In this document: positions 37,334-45,773 of the stretch, piece after piece
How the letters are laid out: each line of letters opens with the position of its first letter
How positions within the stretch are numbered: the stretch's first letter is position 1
Source: CAZLWF01 sp031972835
GTDB lineage: Bacteria; Patescibacteriota; Minisyncoccia; Phycocordibacterales; UBA9973
Direction of reading: 5' to 3'
Assembly: GCA_031972835.1 (NCBI GenBank)
Contig: DALYDX010000006.1
Span: 1 to 48,875 of the forward strand
Length of the DNA: 48,875 nucleotides
Notes under the pieces: generated by a model
Told to the model about the DNA's origin: nothing
What the model saw: the letters and a program-made list of their open reading frames with translations, nothing else
The model's database searches: none
Position numbers and translations under genes: made by a program

Positions 37334-37870
37334 TTAGTTCATCACTTCGTTTTCTTTTTTATTAAAAACTGCTTCGAGCGCATCGTTGGCCTCTCCTACT
37401 TTTTTCTGCAGATCTTCTTTCATACGAAAAGCTGTGTCTTCTGGCAGACCTGCTTCCTTCATCTGATTTATCGCCTCTTCACGTTCCTTGCGGATAGTGA
37501 TGCGCGCATCCTCGAGTTTTTCTTTGAGAATTCTCACAAGCTTTGTTCTAGTCTCGGTTGTGAGTGCTGGAAAAATAACACGTATACCTGCATCGTCAGT
37601 TGAGACAGAGAAACCAAGATCAGAAGTCTGAAGAGCTTTTTCTATATCTTTAACAAGAGATTTATCCCAAGGGATTACGCGCAAAGTCTTTGGATCTTCT
37701 ATAGTAATAGAAGCCATATTCTTCAGTGGTTGCAATGACCCGTAGCTTTCAGCGTGTATACCGTCTAGTATCATAGGACTCGCACGGCCCGTATGAATCT
37801 GAGAATATTCCTTTAAAAGCCACTCTTCGGCCTTTTTTGCACTTTGTGTAAATGTATCTAGTGAAAACAT
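37334..37870 (-). CDS. frr: Ribosome recycling factor
   Basis: 178 residues. It shows HTGRASPMILDGIHAESYGSLQPLKNMASI, the DPKTLRVIPWDKSLVKDIEKAL block and the coiled-coil end RKEREEAINQ. It splits post-termination ribosomes with EF-G. It is first in the frr-rseP-membrane protein operon and has a leaderless-type promoter. Confidence 0.97.
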   Translation of the reverse strand: MFSLDTFTQSAKKAEEWLLKEYSQIHTGRASPMILDGIHAESYGSLQPLKNMASITIEDPKTLRVIPWDKSLVKDIEKALQTSDLGFSVSTDDAGIRVIFPALTTETRTKLVRILKEKLEDARITIRKEREEAINQMKEAGLPEDTAFRMKEDLQKKVGEANDALEAVFNKKENEVMN

Positions 37871-37876
37871 GGTTTG

Positions 37877-37904
37877 ATTATAGCTTACAATCTAGAATTT
37901 ACAA
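37877..37904 (-). promoter_or_regulatory. frr promoter, leaderless layout
   Basis: TTGTAA (37899-37904), a 16-bp spacer and a perfect TATAAT (37877-37882) on the minus strand. Only 6 nt separate it from the ATG at 37870. Confidence 0.7.
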
Positions 37905-37932
37905 AAATCTTTTTTGGGAATTTTTATTACTA

Positions 37933-38266
37933 TCTGTAACCCGTATCACGCTTTTGATTAACTAAAGTTCAATGTCAGGAAAATTTTTCTTTTATCCACC
38001 ACTTTTAAAAAGCACACATAAAATCTTGCTAGATTTTTGCTCTGCTCGTGCCGCCGCAATGCGCAAGGCTTTTTAGAAAGTGTGGATTTATATATATGAG
38101 AATTCTGAATTCAAATAACAGAGATTCCCACTATTTAAAAGACTAGCGAGCCTGGCGAGGCGAGTTCGAGGAATTTTTCAGCAGAAAAATATCCGTACTT
38201 TTAAATAGTGGGGATGAAAAGTAGGTTTCCAGAAATTAGACGTTAGATAACCAAGTATGTGACAGA
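37933..38266. repeat. 334-bp near-palindromic MITE-like element, full copy
   Basis: It fills most of the gap between frr and the delta'-like gene and has no ORF. Its ends are TCTGTAAC and GTGACAGA, an inverted pair with one mismatch. Each half forms a long hairpin: the left arms are at about 37994 and 38069-38088, the right arms are CCCACTATTTAAAAG and CTTTTAAATAGTGGGG. The right half with the AT-rich linker (38075-38215) matches the reverse complement of 48735-48875 at roughly 90 percent by eye. Confidence 0.75.
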
Positions 38267-38275
38267 AGGTATTGT

Positions 38276-38968
38276 TTAGATTACCGGAAGTATAAACGCA
38301 AGATGCTCTAGAAGCATTTTTGGTGATGATCCACGCAGAGATAAATAGTCTCTATACAAATCAATACTTTTAAATGCGTCGATATTTTTTTCAGTTGGAA
38401 AATTCTTCTTCAAGATCTTCTCGATAGACTCTAGTAAAAAAGTCATGTCATTTCGCTCTACCCCTGTATCTTCATCGTCTTTATATTTATCTAAAAGTTT
38501 TGCGATAAAAGATATACGTTCTATCGGATTCAATCTCAAGAATTCTTGTGCATTTGGATCAAGTGAATCTGATGTGTGACTAAGTGCTGTGACACGTGAG
38601 CGGAGCGTTGGGAGTAGGTCACTTATTCTCGGTACGAGCATAATAAAATATTTATCCTCTCCAGGATCTTCAAAAAGTTTCAGTAACTTGTTTGCCGCCT
38701 CCGACGTGATAGCCGAACAAGAAAATATTGAAAATGTTTTTCCTCCAGTCTGTGATTTTAAACTTGATCTTTCGACTAAAGTTTTTGCATCATCTACAGC
38801 AAAAGTTGAAAAATTCTCTATGTAAACATCTGGGTTCCCGATACACGCGACACCAGACTTTTCCAAAAACTTTTTTATCTTTTCTAATACAACATCGAAA
38901 TCCCCTTCGACAATCAGTGTCTTGTCGAGCGTTTCTAAATCTGTATTTTCTAAAAATGCTTCAAGCAT
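38276..38968 (-). CDS. holB: DNA polymerase III delta'-like protein
   Basis: 230 residues, shorter than typical delta' (about 330). The recognisable part is TLIVEGDF, then FSCSAITSEAANKLLKLFEDPGEDKYFIMLVPRISDLLPTLRSRVTAL, the AAA+ sensor region of clamp-loader subunits. No Walker A is visible, as in delta'. The C-terminal domain is reduced. It starts 1 nt after the mreB stop. The gene symbol is tentative. Confidence 0.7.
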   Translation of the reverse strand: MLEAFLENTDLETLDKTLIVEGDFDVVLEKIKKFLEKSGVACIGNPDVYIENFSTFAVDDAKTLVERSSLKSQTGGKTFSIFSCSAITSEAANKLLKLFEDPGEDKYFIMLVPRISDLLPTLRSRVTALSHTSDSLDPNAQEFLRLNPIERISFIAKLLDKYKDDEDTGVERNDMTFLLESIEKILKKNFPTEKNIDAFKSIDLYRDYLSLRGSSPKMLLEHLAFILPVI

Positions 38969-38969
38969 A

Positions 38970-39983
38970 TTATCTCTTTGAAATAATTGTTTTCTTGTAT
39001 GTATCCAAGTGATTGAGTGCTATACCAGTACCTTTCACAACACAATATAGTGCATCGTCTGCAAGTCGAGCTTTCACACCAGTCTTTCTGTATACGAGAT
39101 CTGGAAGATTTCTGAGCATAGATGAGCCTCCTGTCATAATAATTCCTTGGTCAATGATATCTGCTGCAAGTTCAGGTGGAGTTTCCTGAAGTACATCTTT
39201 GATTGCGCGGACCATCTGTTTGAGTTCGTTGTCTATTGATTTTACAATCTCATTTGTTGAAACTTGCGCCGTGCGTGGAAGACCTTGGATAAAGTCCCGG
39301 CCTTTTATAGTCATAGTAAGCTCTTCTTCCAAAGAAATTGCGGAGCCGATATTGATCTTTACATCTTCGGCAGTTTTATCTCCGATAGCAAGAGAAAACT
39401 TTTTCTTTATATAATCTGCGATAGCTTGGTCGATTTTGTTACCTGCACATTTTACTGAAGTACAAGATACGATTCCACCGAGAGATATCACCGCTACGTC
39501 TGTCGTACCTCCGCCGATATCTACGATCATATACCCTCGTGATTCATGAATTGGGATTCCAGCACCAATCGCAGCCAAAATTGGTTCCTTCACAACATAC
39601 GCACGTTTTGCTCCAGCTTTGATCGCAGCTTCTACAACTGCACGTCTCTCAGTCGAAGTCACACCCGCTGGAACTGAGATCATAACTTCAGGTTTTATAA
39701 AATTCCATTTACCAAGAGCTTTGCTTATAAAATACCGGAGCATAGCCTCAGTCACTCTATAGTCTGCGATCACACCGTCCTTCATAGGTCGATAAGCGAT
39801 GATACTATCTGGGGTTCGCCCGATCATATCTTTTGCATCGTTTCCAACAGCCAAAATCTTGTTGTCGATTTCAGAAACTGCTACAACAGAAGGTTCGTTT
39901 AGAACGATTCCTTTGCCCGGCACGAATACGAGCGTATTTGCCGTCCCCAAATCTATCCCTAGTTTTTTAGAAAAAAATTCCAT
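38970..39983 (-). CDS. mreB: Rod-shape protein MreB
   Basis: 337 residues. Actin-fold motifs are KLGIDLGTANTLVFV (phosphate 1), IVDIGGGTTDVAVISLGGI (phosphate 2) and GIIMTGGSSMLRNLP (adenosine). It forms membrane filaments that guide wall synthesis, implying a rod-shaped or elongating cell. mreC/mreD and rodA are not adjacent. A -10-like TATACT lies 10 nt before the ATG. Confidence 0.97.
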   Translation of the reverse strand: MEFFSKKLGIDLGTANTLVFVPGKGIVLNEPSVVAVSEIDNKILAVGNDAKDMIGRTPDSIIAYRPMKDGVIADYRVTEAMLRYFISKALGKWNFIKPEVMISVPAGVTSTERRAVVEAAIKAGAKRAYVVKEPILAAIGAGIPIHESRGYMIVDIGGGTTDVAVISLGGIVSCTSVKCAGNKIDQAIADYIKKKFSLAIGDKTAEDVKINIGSAISLEEELTMTIKGRDFIQGLPRTAQVSTNEIVKSIDNELKQMVRAIKDVLQETPPELAADIIDQGIIMTGGSSMLRNLPDLVYRKTGVKARLADDALYCVVKGTGIALNHLDTYKKTIISKR

Positions 39984-40026
39984 AAGTCCCGATAGTATAA
40001 CATATGAATAATTTTGATTATATTTT

Positions 40027-40054
40027 TTGACAATTCCTATAAAACCTGTATAAT
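40027..40054 (+). promoter_or_regulatory. Perfect consensus promoter of the 40071 gene
   Basis: TTGACA (40027-40032), a 16-bp spacer and TATAAT (40049-40054). The ATG is 16 nt further on, so the leader is about 10 nt. Confidence 0.85.
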
Positions 40055-40070
40055 GTAGAAAATTGTTTTT

Positions 40071-40709
40071 ATGGAAGATAATAAAGGAACAAAAATTATT
40101 TTTGACTTTGGAGGGAAGACACTAATATCTCCTCCACTTTGGCCCAACGCAAAAGTAAGCATGCAGCCGGGAGATCTTACAAAATTTCTCCCGTCAGGAA
40201 ACGGTGCTTATGGATATCAAAATAAAAAAGCATTTAATCCATTGAAGTCAGCACCTCCACAGGAAGCTACCGGTGGACATCTTTACTTTGAAAACGCAAT
40301 AGCAGAAGAAGACTTCAATACACTCTTGCGTATAACTGGAGTTAAATCTGGAGAAAAAGATTACGCAGTTTTTATTGAAGAATCCAAAAATCCTCAAGTT
40401 GATGGCTTTTTGCTTCAAATGCGGATCGTCCCAAAATTTGCACTTCGATTTATGTTCGGTGTAATTGAAGAACAAGAATATGAATCTTTCCCGGAGCAAG
40501 AGCTAACTATTGGTGAATTGCTCTATGGCTTCATCGAAAGCGAGCGAGCATATTGGGGAACAAGCTTTTCCGATAGCCCTAAACTTAATGGTAAATTCGG
40601 CGGAGATGCCGACTTTATGAGAGAAGAGCTTTCTTTTGGATTCATGGTTGAAAATAATTACTATGATGTGTGCCGAATTTGGTCACGCGCATGGCTTGTA
40701 ACTAAATAA
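40071..40709 (+). CDS. Soluble hypothetical protein, strongly promoted
   Basis: 212 residues with no membrane segment or signal peptide. Features include ISPPLWPNAKVSMQPGDLTKFLP, FENAIAEEDFNTLLRITGV and GFLLQMRIVPKFALRFMFGV. No family recognised. It is one of few plus-strand genes here, with a perfect promoter and a strong terminator, so it is probably well expressed. Its neighbours give no functional clue. Confidence 0.75.
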   Translation: MEDNKGTKIIFDFGGKTLISPPLWPNAKVSMQPGDLTKFLPSGNGAYGYQNKKAFNPLKSAPPQEATGGHLYFENAIAEEDFNTLLRITGVKSGEKDYAVFIEESKNPQVDGFLLQMRIVPKFALRFMFGVIEEQEYESFPEQELTIGELLYGFIESERAYWGTSFSDSPKLNGKFGGDADFMREELSFGFMVENNYYDVCRIWSRAWLVTK

Positions 40710-40715
40710 AACAAC

Positions 40716-40738
40716 AAAGGCCCCACCTAGGGGCCTTT
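40716..40738. terminator. Bidirectional terminator
   Basis: A 9-bp stem AAAGGCCCC/GGGGCCTTT with a 5-nt loop. It serves the plus-strand gene ending at 40709 (followed by TATTATTTC) and the convergent ligase gene ending at 40741. Confidence 0.85.
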
Positions 40739-40740
40739 TA

Positions 40741-42231
40741 TTATTTCAACTTTTCTAGAAGCTTTTTGTGTATTCCATCAAACGAACTATTACTCATGAC
40801 CACGACAACATCATCTGGTCTCAATATTGGTAATGCTTTTTCTAAAACTTCGTCTGCGTTATTCAATGCGCATACCTGCTTACCTCCATCTCTCACCAAA
40901 CCCGCAACGATGTTTGGATCAATAAAATCTTTTGGATCGTCCACAATGCGAAGCGCTGGTGTAGACAAGAAAACTACATCTGCATCAATAAATGAATTTC
41001 CATATTCATGTTCAAAAATTTTTCTTCTACTCGTAACTGAGCGTGGTTCAAAAAAAACTACTATTCGTTTACCCTGAAATCTTTCTCGGATTCCTGAGAG
41101 TGTCTCTCGTACCGCAGTCGGATGATGAGCAAAATCATCTATGACCGTAACACCTCCGACAGTTCCGATGATTTCTTGTCTTCTCTTCATTCCCCGGAAA
41201 TTTTTGAGTGCGTGTGTAATATCAGAGAAATCAATTCCCTCCCGCAAAGCGACCACTATGACCGAGAGTGTATTCAATAGATTGTATTTACCAAAGAGAG
41301 GTGTTGTTATCCTACCCAACAAAACCTTGTTCATATATATATCTGCACTTTGTCCAGATTCATCATTTTCTATATTTTTCGCATAAATATTTGCACTCTC
41401 ATCGAACCCATAAGTGACGACTTCTGCTTTGGTAAAATTTACAAGCTCCAATGCATTCGGATTCTCAGCGCATAAGATGAGGGCGCCTTTTGGATTTACA
41501 ATTTGTGCCAAAAACCTAAAAGCTTGCTTGTAGTCTTCTAAGTCTTTATATATGTCTACGTGATCGAGCTCTATAGATGTGACGATTGCCATGTATGGAT
41601 TGTAGTGTAAAAATTTTGGACTCTTGTCGAAATACGATGTGTCATACTCGTCTCCCTCGATTATAAAATGTTCTCCACCTCCTACATGAAAACTTTTTTC
41701 ACTTCCAACTGGAATTCCACCCACTAAATATCCTGGGTCTCTACCACATACAGTAAATACATGTTCGAGCAAGCCAGTCGTAGTGGTCTTGCCATGTGTA
41801 CCACAGACAACTAGTGACTTTTTGTCTTTAATAAAAAATTTATTAATTGCACTAGCCATCGAAAGCTGAGGGAGAAAATTATTCCTCACAGCGATTGCTT
41901 CGACATTTTCAGGGCCAAACATATTTGCAGTTATTGAAAGGTCTTTATCTAATACATTGTCTCCACTAAAACCTTCGTAAAATTTTATGTGATTGTCTTT
42001 TATAAAATCACTCATCGGTGGATAACATTTTTCGTCACTACCACTGATCTCATATCCCGCCTCCTGAAAAAGACCTGCAAGCGAACCCATAGCAGTACCA
42101 CAAACACCCGTGAGGTGAACTTTTTTTATCTCAGATATATCTTCTGGTTCGTTTCGTCTTGCACTTCTAATATCCGTATCCGCCAGGGCTTTAAGTTTTT
42201 CACCGTAATATTTTTCTGCTTCAGGTAACAT
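40741..42231 (-). CDS. mpl: Mpl-type UDP-N-acetylmuramate:tripeptide ligase
   Basis: 496 residues of the Mur ligase fold. The N-terminus VHLTGVCGTAMGSLAGLFQEAGYEISGSD followed by YPPMSDFI is of Mpl rather than MurC type. The ATP loop is VVCGTHGKTTTTGLLEH and the C-terminal domain ends VVMSNSSFDGIHKKLLEKL. Mpl reattaches recycled murein tripeptide to UDP-MurNAc, so it implies salvage of wall fragments, perhaps from a host. MurC is the alternative reading. Confidence 0.85.
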   Translation of the reverse strand: MLPEAEKYYGEKLKALADTDIRSARRNEPEDISEIKKVHLTGVCGTAMGSLAGLFQEAGYEISGSDEKCYPPMSDFIKDNHIKFYEGFSGDNVLDKDLSITANMFGPENVEAIAVRNNFLPQLSMASAINKFFIKDKKSLVVCGTHGKTTTTGLLEHVFTVCGRDPGYLVGGIPVGSEKSFHVGGGEHFIIEGDEYDTSYFDKSPKFLHYNPYMAIVTSIELDHVDIYKDLEDYKQAFRFLAQIVNPKGALILCAENPNALELVNFTKAEVVTYGFDESANIYAKNIENDESGQSADIYMNKVLLGRITTPLFGKYNLLNTLSVIVVALREGIDFSDITHALKNFRGMKRRQEIIGTVGGVTVIDDFAHHPTAVRETLSGIRERFQGKRIVVFFEPRSVTSRRKIFEHEYGNSFIDADVVFLSTPALRIVDDPKDFIDPNIVAGLVRDGGKQVCALNNADEVLEKALPILRPDDVVVVMSNSSFDGIHKKLLEKLK

Positions 42232-42249
42232 GACAAGATAATAACAAAA

Positions 42250-42273
42250 AAACGACTCGTTTTCGAGTCGTTT
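42250..42273 (-). terminator. Terminator of the serine hydrolase gene
   Basis: A 10-bp stem AAACGACTCG/CGAGTCGTTT with a TTTT loop and a T-run on the minus strand. Confidence 0.85.
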
Positions 42274-42279
42274 ATAAAA

Positions 42280-43452
42280 TCAGTCATCACAATGTTTACA
42301 CTGTACAACAAGGTTTGCAATGCGCTGACGGAATTCCTTCATTGCCTTGTCGGTGCGTCTTTGTGGATGCACAACATTCGAACAAATCACAATACCAAGT
42401 TTCTTCTCAGTATGAAGTGTTACTGAGCAACCAGTAAACCCCGTTGCCACGATTGCATTTTCAGTAAAACATCTACAGTGCGAATATTCAGGAAAAAACT
42501 TATCCCAACCAAATCCAAATCTATGTCCCGGCAGATGGGTTAGTTGATCCTTTTGCATTTGGATGCCAATGTTTCTTTCGTCTTGAAATCCACTTGGGTA
42601 AAGCTTGTATCCACCAATCTGACATCCTCGTAATACTACTTTTGCAAATTGTACAAGGTCGTTTGGTGTAGAAAATACTCCAGCTACTCCAGTACATCTT
42701 TTATTGTCCTGATAAAACTTCCAGGATAATTCATCATGCACCTCTCCTACGATCAATCTCTTTCTGAATTTTTCATCATACTCAGTTGGAACAATCGCGT
42801 CTTTGTGTAGAGCATAATCACTTGGGTGATATGTAGTGTAGTGCATACCAAATGGATCGAAAATTATCTTCTTCATCAATACATCAATTGGCTCTTGGGC
42901 CACCGTCTCAATCACTAAGCCTAGAAGTAAGGTTGTAGAATTTCTATATTGATGATGTGTTCCAGGAGCTTCCCGAAGTCCTACAGAAAAAATGGTATCC
43001 AATATTTTTTTTGTAGACATATTCCACAATACATCTATACCTTCTCGTAAATTAAACTCTACTGTAAAAGTAAGCAGGTGGTACAAAGTGATATATTCTG
43101 TGTGTTCACCTTCTAAAGGCAAGATATCTGCAATCTTTGTATCAAGTGATAACTTTCCTTCGTTTACAAGCTTGAGAGCAAGCATTGCAGTGAAAGTTTT
43201 CGTGATGCTTGCTATATCGTACACAGAATACTGACCAAGTAATGGCGCAGAATTTTCATAAGTCATAGCACCATAACTAAGCATCAGCGATTCAAAAACA
43301 TCATCGATATCCTTGCCATTATTTGCATTTGGCTTAATCAAGCCAATCACACAACCTGGGAATATTCCTGCCCTCATGGCAAGCTCTGCCTCATTCTTGA
43401 TTGAGTCAATCAAGTGAGTAGAGAAAGTAGTCTCTGCAGTTAATTTTTGCAT
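42280..43452 (-). CDS. Serine hydrolase of the beta-lactamase/class C family
   Basis: 390 residues. The nucleophile motif SITK (SxxK) lies in YDIASITKTFTAMLALKL, the YxN motif in HHQYRNSTTLLLG, and a GFTG motif stands where class C enzymes have KTG/HTG. There is no signal peptide, so it is probably cytoplasmic or exported by other means. The family includes D-aminopeptidases, esterases and EstB-like enzymes. True beta-lactamase activity is not implied. The C-terminus ends CKHCDD, an unusual Cys/His cluster. Confidence 0.85.
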   Translation of the reverse strand: MQKLTAETTFSTHLIDSIKNEAELAMRAGIFPGCVIGLIKPNANNGKDIDDVFESLMLSYGAMTYENSAPLLGQYSVYDIASITKTFTAMLALKLVNEGKLSLDTKIADILPLEGEHTEYITLYHLLTFTVEFNLREGIDVLWNMSTKKILDTIFSVGLREAPGTHHQYRNSTTLLLGLVIETVAQEPIDVLMKKIIFDPFGMHYTTYHPSDYALHKDAIVPTEYDEKFRKRLIVGEVHDELSWKFYQDNKRCTGVAGVFSTPNDLVQFAKVVLRGCQIGGYKLYPSGFQDERNIGIQMQKDQLTHLPGHRFGFGWDKFFPEYSHCRCFTENAIVATGFTGCSVTLHTEKKLGIVICSNVVHPQRRTDKAMKEFRQRIANLVVQCKHCDD

Positions 43453-43558
43453 CTATATTAAGTTTTATTTTAGTGAGCAATATTAATTCGGATAGTACAG
43501 AATAAAAGATACTTTGGCAAGAATAGTTAGAAACCGGCCAATATGGTATTTTTGGAAT

Positions 43559-45487
43559 ATGTACAGCATCCGAGTCGTGCCAATAAAACGAGTTGCCAAG
43601 CTCGAAGAACTAACTTATTTTTCCGCTGAGCCTATAGAAAAAGGTAGTATTGTTAGTGTCCAAATAGGACGAAAAGATGTGGATGCTCTAGTCCTGTATA
43701 CAAAGGATATTAAGACCGATAAACAGGAGATCAAGAAAGCATCCTTTAAGCTAAAAAAAATTTCTAAAGTAAAAGGACCTTCTTTTTTAAGTGAACACTT
43801 TTTAGAAGTCGTAGAACTCACAAGACGATACTTTGTAACAAACGGACCGACTGTATTTAGTGCACTTATCCCCTCTCTTTTTTTGAAAAAAATAAAAGTT
43901 GAAAAGAAAGAAATTTCTCAAAACAAAAAACAGCGAACAAGTAGTGAGAAATTTATCTTGCAAGCACCACACGAAGAAAGATGGAGTTACTACAAGACAC
44001 TCATACGCGAGTCATTCGCAAAAAAAGAATCAGTCTTTATATTAGTACCCACTTGGTTTGATGCACAAAAGTTACACGACTTTCTATCGCACGGCATCGA
44101 GGATTACTCAGTGCTGTTTTATAGTGGCAAAAAAGATAGTGAACTTACAAAATCTTTCAAAAAGACACAGACCGAGACACACCCACTATGTATTATTGGT
44201 ACCGGATCATTTCTCTGTATACAGAGAGACGACATAGGTACACTTGTCGTAGAAAATGAAAGTTCAGACGCATATCGTGGAATACAAAACCCTCATATAG
44301 ACATGAGGGTCGTCGCATACTTTTATGCTAGCAAGCACAATACACGACTGATCGTAGCAGACACCATCCTCCGCACAGAGACTCTCTATAGACTAGAGAC
44401 CCATGAGTTTATAGAAGCAGAGTCATTGCGTTTTAGAATAGAAAAGCCAAAGTCAGTAGAACTTGTAGACAGAAAAACAAACAAAGACAATCGAGCTGGA
44501 TTTATATTCGGAGAAGAAGTCCAAGATGTTTTAGATCAATCTCTAAAAAAAGGTGAGAATATTTTTCTCTTTGCACTCCGAAAAGGTTTTGCTCCGACAA
44601 CTGTGTGCAACGATTGCAGTGAGAGAGTTCGCTGTCCAAAATGTAAAACTCCTCTTTTTCTTTTTGGGTCCGATAAATCTACTGACTCACCACTCCGTAG
44701 ATTTACATGTCAAAAATGTAAATACGTAGAACGCACAAACATAACATGCAGATCTTGTGGTAGCTGGAACTTGGTCGCACTTGGCATCGGGACCGATAGA
44801 ATATTTGAAACTCTAAAGGAGCAGTATCCGAGTAGGGCTATAATCCAAATCGATAAAGAAACGGTAAAGTCCCACAAAGAAGCTCTGGAAAAAATCGAAG
44901 AGTTTGAAAACACACCCGGCGCAATACTAGTTGGTACAGAACTAGCGATGTATTACTTCACAAAAAAAGTTCCGACCTCTGTCATCGTATCTTTTGACAC
45001 CCTCTTCTCCATACCGTCTTATACTATTCACGAAAAAGTAATTAGAATCTTGGACGATATTTCTGAAAAAACTGAAAATAAACTTTTCATACAAACCAGA
45101 AGTCCCGACGAAGGTGTACTTCGTGCTTACACACAAGGAACGCTTCATGATTTTTTCAGGACAGAGCTTGAAGACAGGAAAATTTTTGCGTATCCACCAT
45201 TTACTACGCTTCTGAAAATATCTTTCCGAGGAAGTAGCGAGAAAGTGACAACTATACGTGAATTGTTACAAGGCGAGTTTGAATCGTACAAGCCTGATAT
45301 CTGGGAGAATACAATCGCGGGAGCAAAAATAGAACATAAGGTATCAATGCTCATAAAGATACCCCAAATCTCCTGGTCTCCTGAAAAATTGGCGCAAAAG
45401 AATGATCTGGATTCCAACCTAGAGGCCAAACTCCGAAGTCTGCCATTTGGAGTGATGATCGAGGTTAATCCGACGATTATACTGTAA
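43559..45487 (+). CDS. priA: PriA-like primosomal protein with degenerate helicase core
   Basis: 642 residues from the ATG at 43559 (a TTG-started frame extends 15 codons upstream). The N-terminal DNA-binding domain, the C-terminal domain and the zinc module are kept. The zinc module has eight cysteines near 350-400 (CNDCSERVRCPKC, CQKC, CRSCGS). The Walker A motif (normally GSGKT) is replaced by a stretch without any GK[TS], and the DEEH box corresponds to VENESSDAY. It can hardly hydrolyse ATP as a helicase. It may serve as a DNA-binding loader or restart scaffold. Confidence 0.85.
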   Translation: MYSIRVVPIKRVAKLEELTYFSAEPIEKGSIVSVQIGRKDVDALVLYTKDIKTDKQEIKKASFKLKKISKVKGPSFLSEHFLEVVELTRRYFVTNGPTVFSALIPSLFLKKIKVEKKEISQNKKQRTSSEKFILQAPHEERWSYYKTLIRESFAKKESVFILVPTWFDAQKLHDFLSHGIEDYSVLFYSGKKDSELTKSFKKTQTETHPLCIIGTGSFLCIQRDDIGTLVVENESSDAYRGIQNPHIDMRVVAYFYASKHNTRLIVADTILRTETLYRLETHEFIEAESLRFRIEKPKSVELVDRKTNKDNRAGFIFGEEVQDVLDQSLKKGENIFLFALRKGFAPTTVCNDCSERVRCPKCKTPLFLFGSDKSTDSPLRRFTCQKCKYVERTNITCRSCGSWNLVALGIGTDRIFETLKEQYPSRAIIQIDKETVKSHKEALEKIEEFENTPGAILVGTELAMYYFTKKVPTSVIVSFDTLFSIPSYTIHEKVIRILDDISEKTENKLFIQTRSPDEGVLRAYTQGTLHDFFRTELEDRKIFAYPPFTTLLKISFRGSSEKVTTIRELLQGEFESYKPDIWENTIAGAKIEHKVSMLIKIPQISWSPEKLAQKNDLDSNLEAKLRSLPFGVMIEVNPTIIL

Positions 45488-45494
45488 ATAACCC

Positions 45495-45523
45495 TTGCAC
45501 TAGAGCCAGGAACATGTTATCTT
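45495..45523 (+). promoter_or_regulatory. rpsU promoter, leaderless layout
   Basis: TTGCAC (45495-45500), a 17-bp spacer and TATCTT (45518-45523). The ATG at 45531 follows after 7 nt. Confidence 0.6.
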
Positions 45524-45530
45524 AAGACCT

Positions 45531-45770
45531 ATGTCAACCGTAAGTATAGAAATCAAGAAAAATGCAAACGAAAACAACGCAAGCGTACTGCGGCGTTTTA
45601 CACGTAGAGTTCAGGAAACTAGACTTCTACAAAAAGTTAAAAGCAATCGTTACGCTGAAAGACCACTTTCAAAACTTGCTCTAAAAAAAGGTACTCTAAA
45701 ACGTATCGCAAGACGAAAGGACACAGAACGACTAAAGAAACTTGGAAAATTTGTAGAACGGACTCGTTAA
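45531..45770 (+). CDS. rpsU: 30S ribosomal protein S21
   Basis: 79 residues: MSTVSIEIKKNANENNASVLRRFTRRVQ, then a long basic tail. Bacterial S21 is usually 58-71 residues, so this one is slightly extended. S21 lies near the anti-Shine-Dalgarno region of 16S rRNA, which is of interest where leaderless genes are common. It is followed after 3 nt by ybeY. Confidence 0.93.
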   Translation: MSTVSIEIKKNANENNASVLRRFTRRVQETRLLQKVKSNRYAERPLSKLALKKGTLKRIARRKDTERLKKLGKFVERTR

Positions 45771-45773
45771 AAT

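Noticed and set aside
42280..43452. Antibiotic-resistance beta-lactamase
   Set aside because: The SxxK and YxN motifs fit the broad serine hydrolase family, but there is no signal peptide and no specific beta-lactamase features.
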